Source: Aquincolibacterium sp041674705 (GTDB lineage Bacteria > Omnitrophota > Omnitrophia > Omnitrophales > Aquincolibacteriaceae). From it: a DNA stretch of 64,000 bases. The notes beneath the pieces were generated by a model, which was given only the letters and a program-made list of their open reading frames with translations, made no database searches and was not told where the DNA came from. Positions 7,916 to 16,653 of this stretch are shown one piece after another; position 1 is the first letter of the stretch; each line of letters starts with the position of its first letter. The position numbers were made by a program, and so were the translations under genes. The stretch is from contig JBAYVF010000004.1 in assembly GCA_041674705.1 (NCBI GenBank), positions 1 to 64,000 of the forward strand. The letters are read 5' to 3'.

Positions 7916-8320
7916 ATGTTTAAAGTCGCGAAGATGATCTATTTTAATTACGGGCACCGGCTTCTAGGTGGGCATGATAAATGCTCCCATCTTCATGGCC
8001 ACAGCGCACGCGTGGAGATCACGATGGCAAGCCCCAAACTCAACCCCAAGGGGATGGTGGTGGATTTTTTTGATATCAAACGGACGATTGGCGAATGGAT
8101 CGATGAAAATCTCGACCACAAAATGATCCTCTGGACGAAAGACCCCCTCGCAAAACTTCTCAAAAAAGCCGGGGAACCCGTGGTGCTCGTGGAAGAGAAT
8201 CCGACCGCGGAGATGCTTGCCCGGTGGATCTTCCGTGAAGCCCGCGCCATGAAACTCCCGGTCTCCCGAGTCACTCTTTGGGAGAATCAGGATAGCTGCG
8301 CGATCTACTCCGAGTCATGA
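7916..8320 (+). CDS. 6-pyruvoyl-tetrahydropterin synthase / QueD family protein
   Basis: A 134-residue PTPS-fold enzyme. Zinc ligands are H14 (NYGHRL) and the pair H27/H29 (HLHGH), with C23 as the catalytic cysteine, in the order C-x3-HxH typical of QueD. VVDFFDIK and LDHKMIL follow, then the C-terminal PTAEMLARWIF and VTLWE motifs. QueD makes 6-carboxy-tetrahydropterin for queuosine; other members make pterins, and no queuosine genes are nearby, so the exact product is open. The start is the ATG at 7916, which gives normal family length; upstream in-frame codons from 7646 overlap the divergent gene. Confidence 0.85.
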   Translation: MFKVAKMIYFNYGHRLLGGHDKCSHLHGHSARVEITMASPKLNPKGMVVDFFDIKRTIGEWIDENLDHKMILWTKDPLAKLLKKAGEPVVLVEENPTAEMLARWIFREARAMKLPVSRVTLWENQDSCAIYSES

Positions 8321-8386
8321 GCCGGGAGTTCGGAGTTTGGAGCCGGATTTTTTTTTACTCCCAACTCTCAACTCCTAACTCCTGAC
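8319..8386. repeat. Heptad foldback element A
   Basis: Left arm 8319-8346 is four 7-bp units with the word GAG (such as GAGTTCG and GAGTTTG). The right arm 8357-8386 is four units with the complementary word ACTC (such as ACTCCTA). A run of nine T lies between. The arms pair imperfectly. The TGA of the QueD-like gene overlaps the first unit, and the AddB-like ATG follows 5 bases after the right arm, leaving no recognisable Shine-Dalgarno sequence. Confidence 0.8.
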
Positions 8387-8390
8387 TTAT

Positions 8391-11300
8391 ATGTCGAAAA
8401 CATTATTGATCGGTCCCGCAGGTTGCGGGAAGACGCAAGGGATTTCGGATTCCTTTGGCGAAGCGCTTTCAGCCGCAGCCGATCCTCTTGCCGAAGATCT
8501 TTTCTTCGTCGTTCCCTCCGCGGAGCATACCGAACGCGTGGTTTCTCTTTTGATCCAGCGGGGCCTCAAAGGATTTTTCCATAAACGCGTGACCACACTT
8601 TCCCGGCTTGCGGGAGATATTTTCCGCGTGACCGATATTCCGGTAGCCTCTAGCCTGACGCGAACGATGATCGTCCGCGATCTTATCCGTGAAAACGCGT
8701 GGGATTATTTCAGCGAGGTGTGGGAGCAGCCGGGGTTTCTGGGATTGATGGCGCAGTTCATCACCGAGCTCAAGGAATCCTGTGTTTCTCCGGTGATTTT
8801 TCGCGAACGCATGAATGCCCTCAAAGGTTTTGAGCCGGCGTATGGCGCGAAGTATGAAGCGCTTGCCGATTTTTATGAACAATATGAAGCCCGGCTGAAG
8901 GCGCAAGGGCTCCGGGACAGCCAGGATGCCCTTGGAATTTTCCGGGAGAGAAAAAAGAAGGAAGAGGGTCTGCCTCCGCGATTCAAATCGATCTGGGTCG
9001 ATGGATTTTTTGATTTTTCGAACCTGCAGTTGGAATATCTTCGCGAACTTTCCGCCGTCGCGGAAGACATCACGATCACGCTGACGAAGGAAGATGATCA
9101 GGAGCGCGAGGGCGCCTTTGAGGCTGTGAGCCGGACCCAGCAGGATCTCGAAAAGCTCGGGTTTAAAGCCCAGCGGATGAAGCCCCGGTCGTATCGCACT
9201 GAAAAACCATCGCTTCTTTTCCTCCAAAAGAATATTTTTTCTCAAAAAACCTCCGGTTCTGCCCCGGCGCCGGAGCAGGACATCACGATGCTGGAGGCGA
9301 TCGGGACCGAAGGCGAGATCGAGCTTATCGCGCGCCAGATCCACAAGCTTTATGCGACGGGGGATTACCGGTATAGCGATTTTGCGGTCCTGTTCCGCCA
9401 GATCCGGCATTATGCGCCGGTCCTCGCTTCGGTTTTTTCTCGCTACGGGATCCCCGCCGAGATCCATGAACGCGACCGTCTGAAATTCTCGTCCTGGATC
9501 GCCGCGGCCGCCGCGTTACTTTCTATTTTTCGCAATAGCTGGCAGCGAGAAGATGTTTTTGATTTTTTGAAGTCTGGCTACGTGCGCCGTTTGGGAGAAG
9601 ATATTTTAAAAGACGAAGAGTGGCTCGCAGAGTTTGAGCAGCGGTCATTCTTAGAAGGCGTGGCAGGCACGCGCGAAGCCTGGTCCGCGGACTGGAAACG
9701 GGGAGAAGCGGCGGACCTTACCGTATTCAATCAAAAAAAGGCGGAGGCCCTTAAGGCGCTCATGGAGCTTGAAGAGCGGTTCCGGGCGGCAAAAACAGCG
9801 GAAGAGTATATCCGGCTCTTCAAGCGGGCGGTGTATGAGACTTTCGGGATCCTGGAGATCAGTGACCGTTACACGCCCTTTACGCGGCGGGACGCGGCAT
9901 GCGTCAAGCGATTCGAGGCTCTTTTGGGCGAGATCCAGAGCTATTTCATGAAAAGCAAACCCAATAACCACCGTCATTGCGAAGAGCCCCAGAAGGGCGA
10001 CGTGGCAATCCCGCCACACAAAAGCGAGATTGCTTCGCCTCCGGCTCGCAATGACATTACATTTGAAAATTTTGCCGATCACTTTCTCGGGCTTGTGGAA
10101 TTGGACGTTTATTCGCTCCATGAACGCGACAAGAATCGCGTGCAGGTCTACGACGTTTCGCTCGCTCGCCAAAAAGAGTACAAGATCGTGTTCGTGGCGG
10201 GCCTTTTGGAAAAAGTGTTTCCTATGCAGGTTCGCGAAGATCCGTTGCTCTCGGATTGGGAACGGAAGCTGATGAATGGTGATAGGGAGCATCCGCTTGC
10301 CGAATGCTTGCCCCGGCAAAATATCGAGAGGTTCTTTTTTTATATCGCAGTCACACGCGCGAAGGAGAAACTCTTTCTCAGCTGCCCGCATCTTGATTTT
10401 GAAGTGAAAGAATCTTTGCCGTCGTTCTATCTGGAAGAAGTGAAAGACCTTTTCCGAGGTGAGGTACCTGTAATCCGTCAGGATCTTGCGCGGCCTTTTC
10501 CAGCGATCGAAGAAGCGATCACGCGACGGGAATTGGAGGCCGCGGTCGTGGGCGCCCTTCGAAACTCGGGAAGCTCAGACGCCGAATTGAAAAAGGCTTT
10601 GGCGCGGCTTTCCGGGGATCCCGGAAGCCGCGAGCGTCTTCTTTCCGCGTTGGAGCCCGTCGAGGCGAAGATCCTGGATGAGAAGATCCTGAAGGGCGGT
10701 TATTTCGAGATCCCGGAAACAAGTCCGACGCGGCTTGAGACTTATGCCAAATGTCCCTTCCGGTATTTTTCCGACAAGGTCCTCAAATTGAAAGAAGTAG
10801 GCGGGGATATCCGTGCGATGCAAAAGGGAAGTATCTTGCATCATGTGCTCCAGCAGTATTTCGATTCAAAAAGGAAAAAGAACGCGAAGGAAACACTCGA
10901 GGCATTCATCCAACACGAAATGGACGAAGGTTTTAAACGGCATCCGATGTTATGGGTAGAACCCTATCAGGAAGCCATGGACCGCCGTGAACTTTTCGAA
11001 ATGCTTCTGGATTTCATAAACTATGAGAACGGGCGGTTGAAAAGCTCATCCTTTAAGCCGTGCCATGTGGAATATTCTTTTGGGGGACTCGAGCAGAGCG
11101 AAGCGTCTTTCTTTGAGGTGGAAGGAGAAGCAGGGAAGATCAAATTGCGGGGCCGTGTCGATCGCATCGATACGGACGGAGAAGAGAAGTTCGCGGTCGT
11201 GATGGATTACAAACGATCCCATAAATTCAAGGCCGCCGATCTCGAGCTCGGGACCGCGCTCCAGCTCCCGCTTTATCTTCTGGCCGCGCAAAAGCATTTG

Positions 11301-11624
11301 GGGCTTACGCCTCTGGGCGGCGAGATCTATTCCATCCGGGGCCATAAAAGGAGCGGTTTTTATTGCGAGGGGATCGCGAAGGCGTTCGAAAAAGAATTTT
11401 CCTCCCGTTCCCATCTTCCGGACGAAGTGTTTCAAAAGACGCTGGACCGGGCGCTTGCCTTTGTCCGGAAATTCATAAAGGAGATCACGTCCTCGGAGAT
11501 CCCCGTGCGGCCCCGGGATTGTGAAAGTTTTTGCCCTTACGATACCGTCTGCCGCATCGAGAAATGGAAGTTGCCGATCATTCTGGAAGAGATCAAGGAA
11601 GAAGACCGGGAAAACGGTATGTAG
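8391..11624 (+). CDS. AddB-like helicase-nuclease subunit
   Basis: A 1077-residue protein with the AddB/RexB architecture. There is a Walker A (GPAGCGKT, 8-15), an inactive or partial UvrD-like helicase region, and a C-terminal PD-(D/E)XK nuclease (GRVDRID, then VMDYKRS). The nuclease is framed by cysteines that in AddB hold a [4Fe-4S] cluster: KCPFRYF at about 787 and DCESFCPYDTVC near 1044-1055. AddAB processes double-strand breaks for recombination. No addA lies next to it here. An 83-bp palindromic repeat is inserted in frame at 9973-10055. The last codons and the stop lie in heptad element B. Confidence 0.85.
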   Translation: MSKTLLIGPAGCGKTQGISDSFGEALSAAADPLAEDLFFVVPSAEHTERVVSLLIQRGLKGFFHKRVTTLSRLAGDIFRVTDIPVASSLTRTMIVRDLIRENAWDYFSEVWEQPGFLGLMAQFITELKESCVSPVIFRERMNALKGFEPAYGAKYEALADFYEQYEARLKAQGLRDSQDALGIFRERKKKEEGLPPRFKSIWVDGFFDFSNLQLEYLRELSAVAEDITITLTKEDDQEREGAFEAVSRTQQDLEKLGFKAQRMKPRSYRTEKPSLLFLQKNIFSQKTSGSAPAPEQDITMLEAIGTEGEIELIARQIHKLYATGDYRYSDFAVLFRQIRHYAPVLASVFSRYGIPAEIHERDRLKFSSWIAAAAALLSIFRNSWQREDVFDFLKSGYVRRLGEDILKDEEWLAEFEQRSFLEGVAGTREAWSADWKRGEAADLTVFNQKKAEALKALMELEERFRAAKTAEEYIRLFKRAVYETFGILEISDRYTPFTRRDAACVKRFEALLGEIQSYFMKSKPNNHRHCEEPQKGDVAIPPHKSEIASPPARNDITFENFADHFLGLVELDVYSLHERDKNRVQVYDVSLARQKEYKIVFVAGLLEKVFPMQVREDPLLSDWERKLMNGDREHPLAECLPRQNIERFFFYIAVTRAKEKLFLSCPHLDFEVKESLPSFYLEEVKDLFRGEVPVIRQDLARPFPAIEEAITRRELEAAVVGALRNSGSSDAELKKALARLSGDPGSRERLLSALEPVEAKILDEKILKGGYFEIPETSPTRLETYAKCPFRYFSDKVLKLKEVGGDIRAMQKGSILHHVLQQYFDSKRKKNAKETLEAFIQHEMDEGFKRHPMLWVEPYQEAMDRRELFEMLLDFINYENGRLKSSSFKPCHVEYSFGGLEQSEASFFEVEGEAGKIKLRGRVDRIDTDGEEKFAVVMDYKRSHKFKAADLELGTALQLPLYLLAAQKHLGLTPLGGEIYSIRGHKRSGFYCEGIAKAFEKEFSSRSHLPDEVFQKTLDRALAFVRKFIKEITSSEIPVRPRDCESFCPYDTVCRIEKWKLPIILEEIKEEDRENGM
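9973..10055. repeat. Palindromic dispersed repeat inserted in frame in the AddB-like gene
   Basis: The ends GTCATTGCGA (9973-9982) and TCGCAATGAC (10046-10055) are a perfect 10-bp inverted repeat. The inner arms GGCGACGTGGCAATC and GATTGCTTCGCC pair less perfectly. In the host frame it translates to the familiar repeat signature HCEE...GDVAI...ARND. No stop is created, so it adds about 28 residues between the helicase-like and nuclease parts. This family is widespread in bacterial intergenic DNA; an in-gene copy is unusual. Confidence 0.85.
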
Positions 11625-11691
11625 TATGTGGTAGGTAGTAGGTGGTATGTGGTGCGTTGCACCTACTACCTACCATTTACCACCTACTCTT
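11618..11691. repeat. Heptad foldback element B (between convergent genes)
   Basis: Five 7-bp units such as TATGTGG and TAGGTAG (11618-11652) face five complementary units such as TACTACC and TACCACC (11657-11691). A perfect 15-bp stem pairs 11630-11644 with 11660-11674. It starts in the stop codon of the AddB-like gene and ends at the stop of the helicase on the other strand, so it may end both transcripts. Confidence 0.85.
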
Positions 11692-13659
11692 TTATACTCG
11701 CAGTTGTTTTTCCGCGTCCACCACATCCCGATCGATCAGATCCCGCGCCCGCCTTGCTTTTGCCTTAAGGCCATCGGAGGCGTGCGGCGAGTTCGCGATC
11801 TCCCGCAGCAGTTGGATCACCATCCGGATATAGCGCACGAGGCTTCCTTCATCTTCCGAAGTGAGTTTGCAGATATGCTCGAAATCCTTGCCGTGCGTCC
11901 AGGCTTCAATAGGACGGGCAAGATGGAAATAGGGAGGCTTGGTGTGGGGTGTGACGCGAAAATTGGATTCCCACTTAAAGATCATCCGGTGATAGTGCTG
12001 CGTCATTTTGAGTAACTCAGCGTGATCCTTGCCAAGCCGCGGGGCTTCGTCGTTTTTCCGGGGCTCAAAGATCAGTCCCGCCAGAAAGACGTTCAATTTT
12101 GCTTCATCCAGTTGCTCGAGGGCGCCATCGGTGTACATTTCAGTGAGAAGAAGTTCAAACCCGAAGATCGAGGCCGCAAATTCTCCTTTCACCGTAAGAA
12201 CACCCTGCGTGTCTGTGGTCCCTTGGTCGGTGATGTAACCCATCTCCTGCAGAAGCGCGAGCTTGTTCTTGAGAAGCTCCAGGCCTTCGTCGCGTTTGCG
12301 TTTGGAGGACTGGAAAAAATGAAAGGAGCGGGGATAGATCTCAAGGAGCTTGTGTCCGAGCATCTTATAAAGATTCAGAAGCGTCGCATACGTGGCGTTC
12401 AGTTGGCTGCGCACGGGTTCCGGCTTTCCGTAAAGGACGCGTTCTACTTCCGGGAAAGGGATATCGTTCGGATGGATACGACAGTAAACAAAACCTTCCG
12501 GGTCCATGCCGCGCCGTCCCGCGCGCCCGGCCATCTGGAAAAAGTCGCGCGTCGTGAGGGTTTTAAACCCGGTGCCGTAGAATTTTTCAAGTTCGTCGAA
12601 GACCACGGTACGCGCCGGCATGTTAATCCCGAGTGCGAAGGTTTCGGTCGTGAAAATAAGTTTGAGCAGGCGGCTTGTGAAAAGGCGTTCGATGACTTCC
12701 TTTAAGGTCGGGAGCATGCCTGCGTGATGGTAAGCGATGCCTTGCTCAATGAGAGGGCGTATCTCTTCGGCCGTTTTGTCGCCGGCAAGGTCGTAGCGTG
12801 CCAGGAGCTCATCATAAAGAGCCCGGATCTCGCGGCGTTCGGCATCTCTCATAAAATCAAAATGCGCGACTTCCCAGGCAAGCGTGGCCGTGCGCTTTCG
12901 TCCGAAGGCAAAATAAATGGCTGGCAGTTGATCTTCGTTGATCAAGTGTTTGATGAGATCATGCAGGCGGTTCGGCCGGGCGCGCGGGGGCTGCCATCCG
13001 CGGCGCCGTTCGCGCATAGAAAGCTGCCAATTATCCCGCTGAAGGTAGCCTTCTTTTCGGAGCGATTTTGTATTCGTGAGGATCTGGCCCTGACACTGGA
13101 AAAGAAAATGGAGCGGGACGGGGCGATGCGACTCTTCGATCACTGCGATGGGGCGCTGGTGGATCTGCCGGATCCAGGCCGCGAGTTCCTGGACATTCGG
13201 GATCGTGGCGGAGAGCGCGAGGATCCGGATCTCCGGCGGCGTAAAAAGAAGCGCTTCTTCCCAGACCGTGCCGCGTTGAGGATCGTCCAGATAATGAACT
13301 TCGTCGAAAATGACCCAGCCGATCTTTGAGATGCGCTCCGAATTTTCAAAAAGGCAGTTCCGGTAGATCTCGGTTGTCATGATGAGGAGCGGCGCTCCGG
13401 AATTGATCGAGACGTCGCCGGTGAGGATGCCGACTGTTTCTTTCCCGAAACGTTCCTGGAAATCGCGGAATTTCTGATTGCTCAGGGCCTTGATGGGAGC
13501 CGTGTAAATGACTTGTTCGCCGCGCGCGAGGGCTTTTTCGACGGCTTTTTCCGCGATGAGCGTTTTGCCGGAGCCGGTGGGAGCGGAGACGAGAAGGGAA
13601 TGCTCTTTTTCGATCCACTCGATGGCTTCGATCTGGAACGGGTCCAATTGGAATGACAT
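11692..13659 (-). CDS. Ski2/Mtr4-like DEVH-box helicase
   Basis: A 655-residue superfamily 2 helicase. Walker A is APTGSGKT (about 26-33), then TAPIKALSNQKFRDF, Walker B DEVHYL, and motif III LSATIPN. Motifs V-VI in the second RecA domain include TETFALGINMPARTVV and QMAGRAGRRG. This is the Ski2/Mtr4/HelY pattern of helicases that unwind RNA, and the C-terminus has a helical extension. Bacterial members are less studied; an RNA-processing role is inferred. The ATG at 13659 is chosen because it gives the conserved LDPFQIEAIEWI start; upstream in-frame codons run through heptad element C. Confidence 0.88.
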   Translation of the reverse strand: MSFQLDPFQIEAIEWIEKEHSLLVSAPTGSGKTLIAEKAVEKALARGEQVIYTAPIKALSNQKFRDFQERFGKETVGILTGDVSINSGAPLLIMTTEIYRNCLFENSERISKIGWVIFDEVHYLDDPQRGTVWEEALLFTPPEIRILALSATIPNVQELAAWIRQIHQRPIAVIEESHRPVPLHFLFQCQGQILTNTKSLRKEGYLQRDNWQLSMRERRRGWQPPRARPNRLHDLIKHLINEDQLPAIYFAFGRKRTATLAWEVAHFDFMRDAERREIRALYDELLARYDLAGDKTAEEIRPLIEQGIAYHHAGMLPTLKEVIERLFTSRLLKLIFTTETFALGINMPARTVVFDELEKFYGTGFKTLTTRDFFQMAGRAGRRGMDPEGFVYCRIHPNDIPFPEVERVLYGKPEPVRSQLNATYATLLNLYKMLGHKLLEIYPRSFHFFQSSKRKRDEGLELLKNKLALLQEMGYITDQGTTDTQGVLTVKGEFAASIFGFELLLTEMYTDGALEQLDEAKLNVFLAGLIFEPRKNDEAPRLGKDHAELLKMTQHYHRMIFKWESNFRVTPHTKPPYFHLARPIEAWTHGKDFEHICKLTSEDEGSLVRYIRMVIQLLREIANSPHASDGLKAKARRARDLIDRDVVDAEKQLRV

Positions 13660-13670
13660 AAGCGCATTAT

Positions 13671-13735
13671 AGCGTACGGCGTACGGAGTACGGCGAAAAA
13701 AACGCGCGGCCGCCGTACGCCTCCCGCCTTGCGGG
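13671..13735. repeat. Heptad foldback element C
   Basis: Units AGCGTAC, GGCGTAC and GGAGTAC (13671-13691) face GCCGTAC and GCCTCCC (13712-13725) across an A-run and a GC-rich centre. GGCGTACGG pairs with CCGTACGCC. A small CCCGC/GCGGG hairpin ends it. It lies about 12 bases upstream of the helicase start on the minus strand, within its promoter or leader region. Confidence 0.7.
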
Positions 13736-13863
13736 ATTTGTAATTTGCTTTTCTGGAAGGGCAAAGGTAGACTACGCCCGATTCAAAAATTACCCGGGAT
13801 CCTCCAAGAGCGGTTTTTCCATAGAATGTGGCAATCACTGTCCAGAAAAGAAAAGGAAGCATA

Positions 13864-15288
13864 ATGGCCTCAAGATCTACTCGGAAGTTCCTCGCTTTTC
13901 TCATCGCCTTTCTGTTTGCGTTCAGCGCCGTTACCTTTGCCGAGGACCTGGAGAATGAAGTCCAGCGCATGCGTCGTGAGACCCGGGCCGAGAGACAAGA
14001 CGCCAAGACGGCCGAGAGCGCCAAGGCCATTGCTTTCCGGGAGCAGTACAAAACCGGGGTCACTTACCAGGATATCCTCAAAGATCCCGATAACGTGAAT
14101 CTCAATATCCAGTACGCGAAAGCCCAGATCGCTCGTGATGATTATCAGGGAGCTGCGGCCACGCTCGAGCGGGTCCTGTTGATCAGCCCGAACCTTGCGG
14201 ATGTGCGTATTCTTTATGTGGCCGTTTTGTACCGTTCGTCCAATTGGGACGGGGCGCTCAAGGAGATCGGGATTCTGCGGGGCATGACGCTAACCCCGAA
14301 GATCAAAAATGAAGCCGATTTTTATGAAAAGAATATCAAGCTCAAGAAAAAGCGGACACATTTTGATATCCGCGAGAGCGTGGGATGGGGGTATGACACG
14401 AATCGCAATGCGGCCCCGCATTCCAAGGCGCAACTCGTGAATGATGTCTGGACCGCCAATCCAGCCTCGGATGCGCGGCGTGCCGATACGAATTTTCTGA
14501 ACGTGACCGATGTGAATGTCACGCACGACCTCGGTTTCAAGGAAGGCCATTCGGTGTTCGGGTCATTCACCTACTATCTTCAGGAACAGACGAATGTGAA
14601 TTCCCTGGATCTGGGTTCGTTCCAGTACGAGCTGGGCGGGACCTACAAGAATAAATACGTCAATTTTACGCCTTCCTTTGTCGCTAGCAATATCTTCCTT
14701 TCCTCGCAGAGCTTTCTCCGGACCCAGGGTGGCAATTTCTTTTTCGATCACGACTTCACGAAGAAACTCAACGGGTTCTTTAACTTCCGGGCTGAACGCC
14801 AGGATTATATGAACATCTCAGAAAATAATACGGCCATTAACCGCAAGGGCCCCGAGTTCGATTACACGTGGGGCGCCAGCTACTGGCTTCTCCCCACGAT
14901 GAAATGGATGAGCAGTCTTGGCTACGGTAATAAATACGCGAAGCAAGACTATAATGCGTTTGACCGGTTCTCGATCAACAATACCCACACCTGGTTTCTG
15001 AAAAAGCAGCAATTCTTGATCAACACCTTCAATTTCTATTTTGATGATTATGATAGCCCCGAATTTGCTGTCTCGGGGCGTCACCGTCGCGATAATATCA
15101 TCAGATACAGGGTCACTTACGGCGCTCCGCTGACAACACTTCTCATCGGAAAGATCCTGCCGAAACCTTTTAAGGATATTCTTTTTACGGGCACGTATGA
15201 GTATTATCACGCGCTTTCCAATATCACCAACTATACCTACGGCAACAACAAATTCCAGCTGCTCTTAAGCAAACGATGGGAGTTCTAG
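13864..15288 (+). CDS. Exported TPR protein with C-terminal beta-barrel
   Basis: A 474-residue protein with a signal peptide (about 1-29, ending VTFAED). A Glu/Arg-rich coil follows, then two or three TPR-like repeats (about 75-150, for example VNLNIQYAKAQIARDDYQGAAATLERVL). The C-terminal 280 residues are alternating aromatic strands ending in KRWEF, a typical outer-membrane barrel end with terminal Phe. It is close in organisation to barrel proteins of surface secretion or assembly systems. The FecR gene begins 2 bases after its stop, so the pair is an operon, and a CHASE2 cyclase faces it. Start 13864 has AAGGAAG upstream. Confidence 0.75.
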   Translation: MASRSTRKFLAFLIAFLFAFSAVTFAEDLENEVQRMRRETRAERQDAKTAESAKAIAFREQYKTGVTYQDILKDPDNVNLNIQYAKAQIARDDYQGAAATLERVLLISPNLADVRILYVAVLYRSSNWDGALKEIGILRGMTLTPKIKNEADFYEKNIKLKKKRTHFDIRESVGWGYDTNRNAAPHSKAQLVNDVWTANPASDARRADTNFLNVTDVNVTHDLGFKEGHSVFGSFTYYLQEQTNVNSLDLGSFQYELGGTYKNKYVNFTPSFVASNIFLSSQSFLRTQGGNFFFDHDFTKKLNGFFNFRAERQDYMNISENNTAINRKGPEFDYTWGASYWLLPTMKWMSSLGYGNKYAKQDYNAFDRFSINNTHTWFLKKQQFLINTFNFYFDDYDSPEFAVSGRHRRDNIIRYRVTYGAPLTTLLIGKILPKPFKDILFTGTYEYYHALSNITNYTYGNNKFQLLLSKRWEF

Positions 15289-15289
15289 C

Positions 15290-16174
15290 ATGAAAAAAAT
15301 CATTCTTGTAGGGGCCTTGATGTTTGTCGTTTTGTTCCTCGGGGCGGGTATGTTGCAGGCGCAATCTGCGGGATCGGTGCAGGCGGGTGTGGCCGCAGCG
15401 GTCCAGGGGGATGTAAAGATCACGACGGCCGGCGCTTCGGCGAGGGCCTTGAAAAGCGGGGACCCGGTGTTGATGGGAGACACGGTTGAAACGGAAAAAA
15501 ACGGGAAACTGCAGATCCTGCTTCTGGACCAAACGGTTTTCACCTTAGGTCCTGTAAGCGCGGTCACGATCGATGAATTTGTGTATGACCCGGCCAATGA
15601 CGATGGTAAGGTCAAAGCCAGCATGTTGAAGGGGATCTTCCGTGTTGTGTCCGGAAAAGTTGCGCATAAAAATCCGGAGAACATGTCGGTCGATCTTCCG
15701 GCGGGGTCCATCGGTTTTCGCGGCACGAACGTGGGTGGGATCATTGACGGCCAAAAAACAATGATCGTTCTGCTCGGGCCGGTTGGTGTGGGGCGTATTT
15801 ATGTCACCAATACCGTGAATGGCCAGGTTATCGGGGTGGATATCGACGAAGCGGGACATGCGACCATTGTGGACGGTCCCAATCGCGGCCCAATTCCGGT
15901 GTTTCAGGTTTCTCAGGCGGATCTGGATAAGATCACTGAAGCGCTGGGTCAGGCTAATACGGGGACAGGAGAAAGTGGCACCAACACAGACCTTCCTCCC
16001 GATACCAGCGTGGACACCCAGGCGCTTATCAATATCCTCAACGATATGGATGTCATGAATCAGCATACAGACGACAGCTCGCAGGATACGGCACGCAATA
16101 ACGCTTTGCAAAACCAGTCCAAAAATGACGATGATTACCACCCGCCGACGGGTGGCGATTCTAATCTTCAATAA
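15290..16174 (+). CDS. Exported FecR-domain protein
   Basis: A 294-residue protein with a signal peptide (1-24, ending LQAQS) and a FecR domain at about 35-150. It contains the conserved sequence of a LKSGDPVLMGDTVET hairpin, KLQILLLDQTVFTLGP and then PAGSIGFRGTNVGG. The tail (210-294) is Asp/Asn/Gln-rich and probably disordered. FecR domains here are unlikely to be anti-sigma factors; exported FecR proteins with TPR-barrel and CHASE2-cyclase neighbours are a recurring group of unknown job, possibly envelope sensing. It starts 2 bases after the barrel gene. Confidence 0.88.
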   Translation: MKKIILVGALMFVVLFLGAGMLQAQSAGSVQAGVAAAVQGDVKITTAGASARALKSGDPVLMGDTVETEKNGKLQILLLDQTVFTLGPVSAVTIDEFVYDPANDDGKVKASMLKGIFRVVSGKVAHKNPENMSVDLPAGSIGFRGTNVGGIIDGQKTMIVLLGPVGVGRIYVTNTVNGQVIGVDIDEAGHATIVDGPNRGPIPVFQVSQADLDKITEALGQANTGTGESGTNTDLPPDTSVDTQALINILNDMDVMNQHTDDSSQDTARNNALQNQSKNDDDYHPPTGGDSNLQ

Positions 16175-16237
16175 TCGACGTTCTAATAGAAAAAATCTGT
16201 GACAGCCACGGAATGCTCGGATGCTTTTTTCAGAAAA

Positions 16238-16648
16238 ATGAAAGTTCTGTCCATGGGGAAAAATTTTTGGATCCTGGCGATGTTTTCTTTTACGCTTTCA
16301 ACGGGTGCGTCTGGAATTTTATTGGCTGAGACGGCACGGCCGGTGCAGGCAGGCATGGCCGCGTCCGTGAAAGGCGAAGTTAATGTCGCAACGCCCACCG
16401 CGAAGAGTTCGCATCAATTAAAAAACGGCGATAAGATCTTTATGGGCGATAAGATCGAAACAGGCGCGGATGGCCAGTTGCAGGTGCTTCTTCTGGATGA
16501 AACCGTTTTCACGCTAGGCCCTTTAAGTTCGATCACAGTCGATGAATTTGTTTATGATCCCGAGAATTCCGATGGTAAGGCCAGTATGATGAAAGGGATT
16601 TTTCGGGCCGTGTCGGGTAAAGTGGCGCAGAAAGAACGGGAAGACTGA
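16238..16648 (+). CDS. Truncated tandem copy of the FecR-domain protein
   Basis: 136 residues that parallel the upstream FecR protein: a signal peptide, then RPVQAGMAASVKGEVNV, LKNGDKIFMGDKIETG, LQVLLLDETVFTLGPLSS and FRAVSGKVAQKE. It stops there, just before the PAGSIGFRGTNVGG part, so about half the FecR domain is missing. It arose by tandem duplication followed by truncation, or is a short form. The start is uncertain (ATG 16238 or 16253). It ends 5 bases from the convergent cyclase gene, whose stop region may have been moved by the same rearrangement. Confidence 0.6.
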   Translation: MKVLSMGKNFWILAMFSFTLSTGASGILLAETARPVQAGMAASVKGEVNVATPTAKSSHQLKNGDKIFMGDKIETGADGQLQVLLLDETVFTLGPLSSITVDEFVYDPENSDGKASMMKGIFRAVSGKVAQKERED

Positions 16649-16653
16649 CCCGC

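Noticed and set aside
8319..8386. Heptad arrays as a CRISPR array
   Set aside because: Units are 7 bp without spacers, arms are inverted and words differ between loci; no cas gene is present.
12022..12705. Long plus-strand frames over the Ski2-like helicase gene
   Set aside because: They are antisense shadows of a gene whose helicase motifs are all intact on the minus strand.
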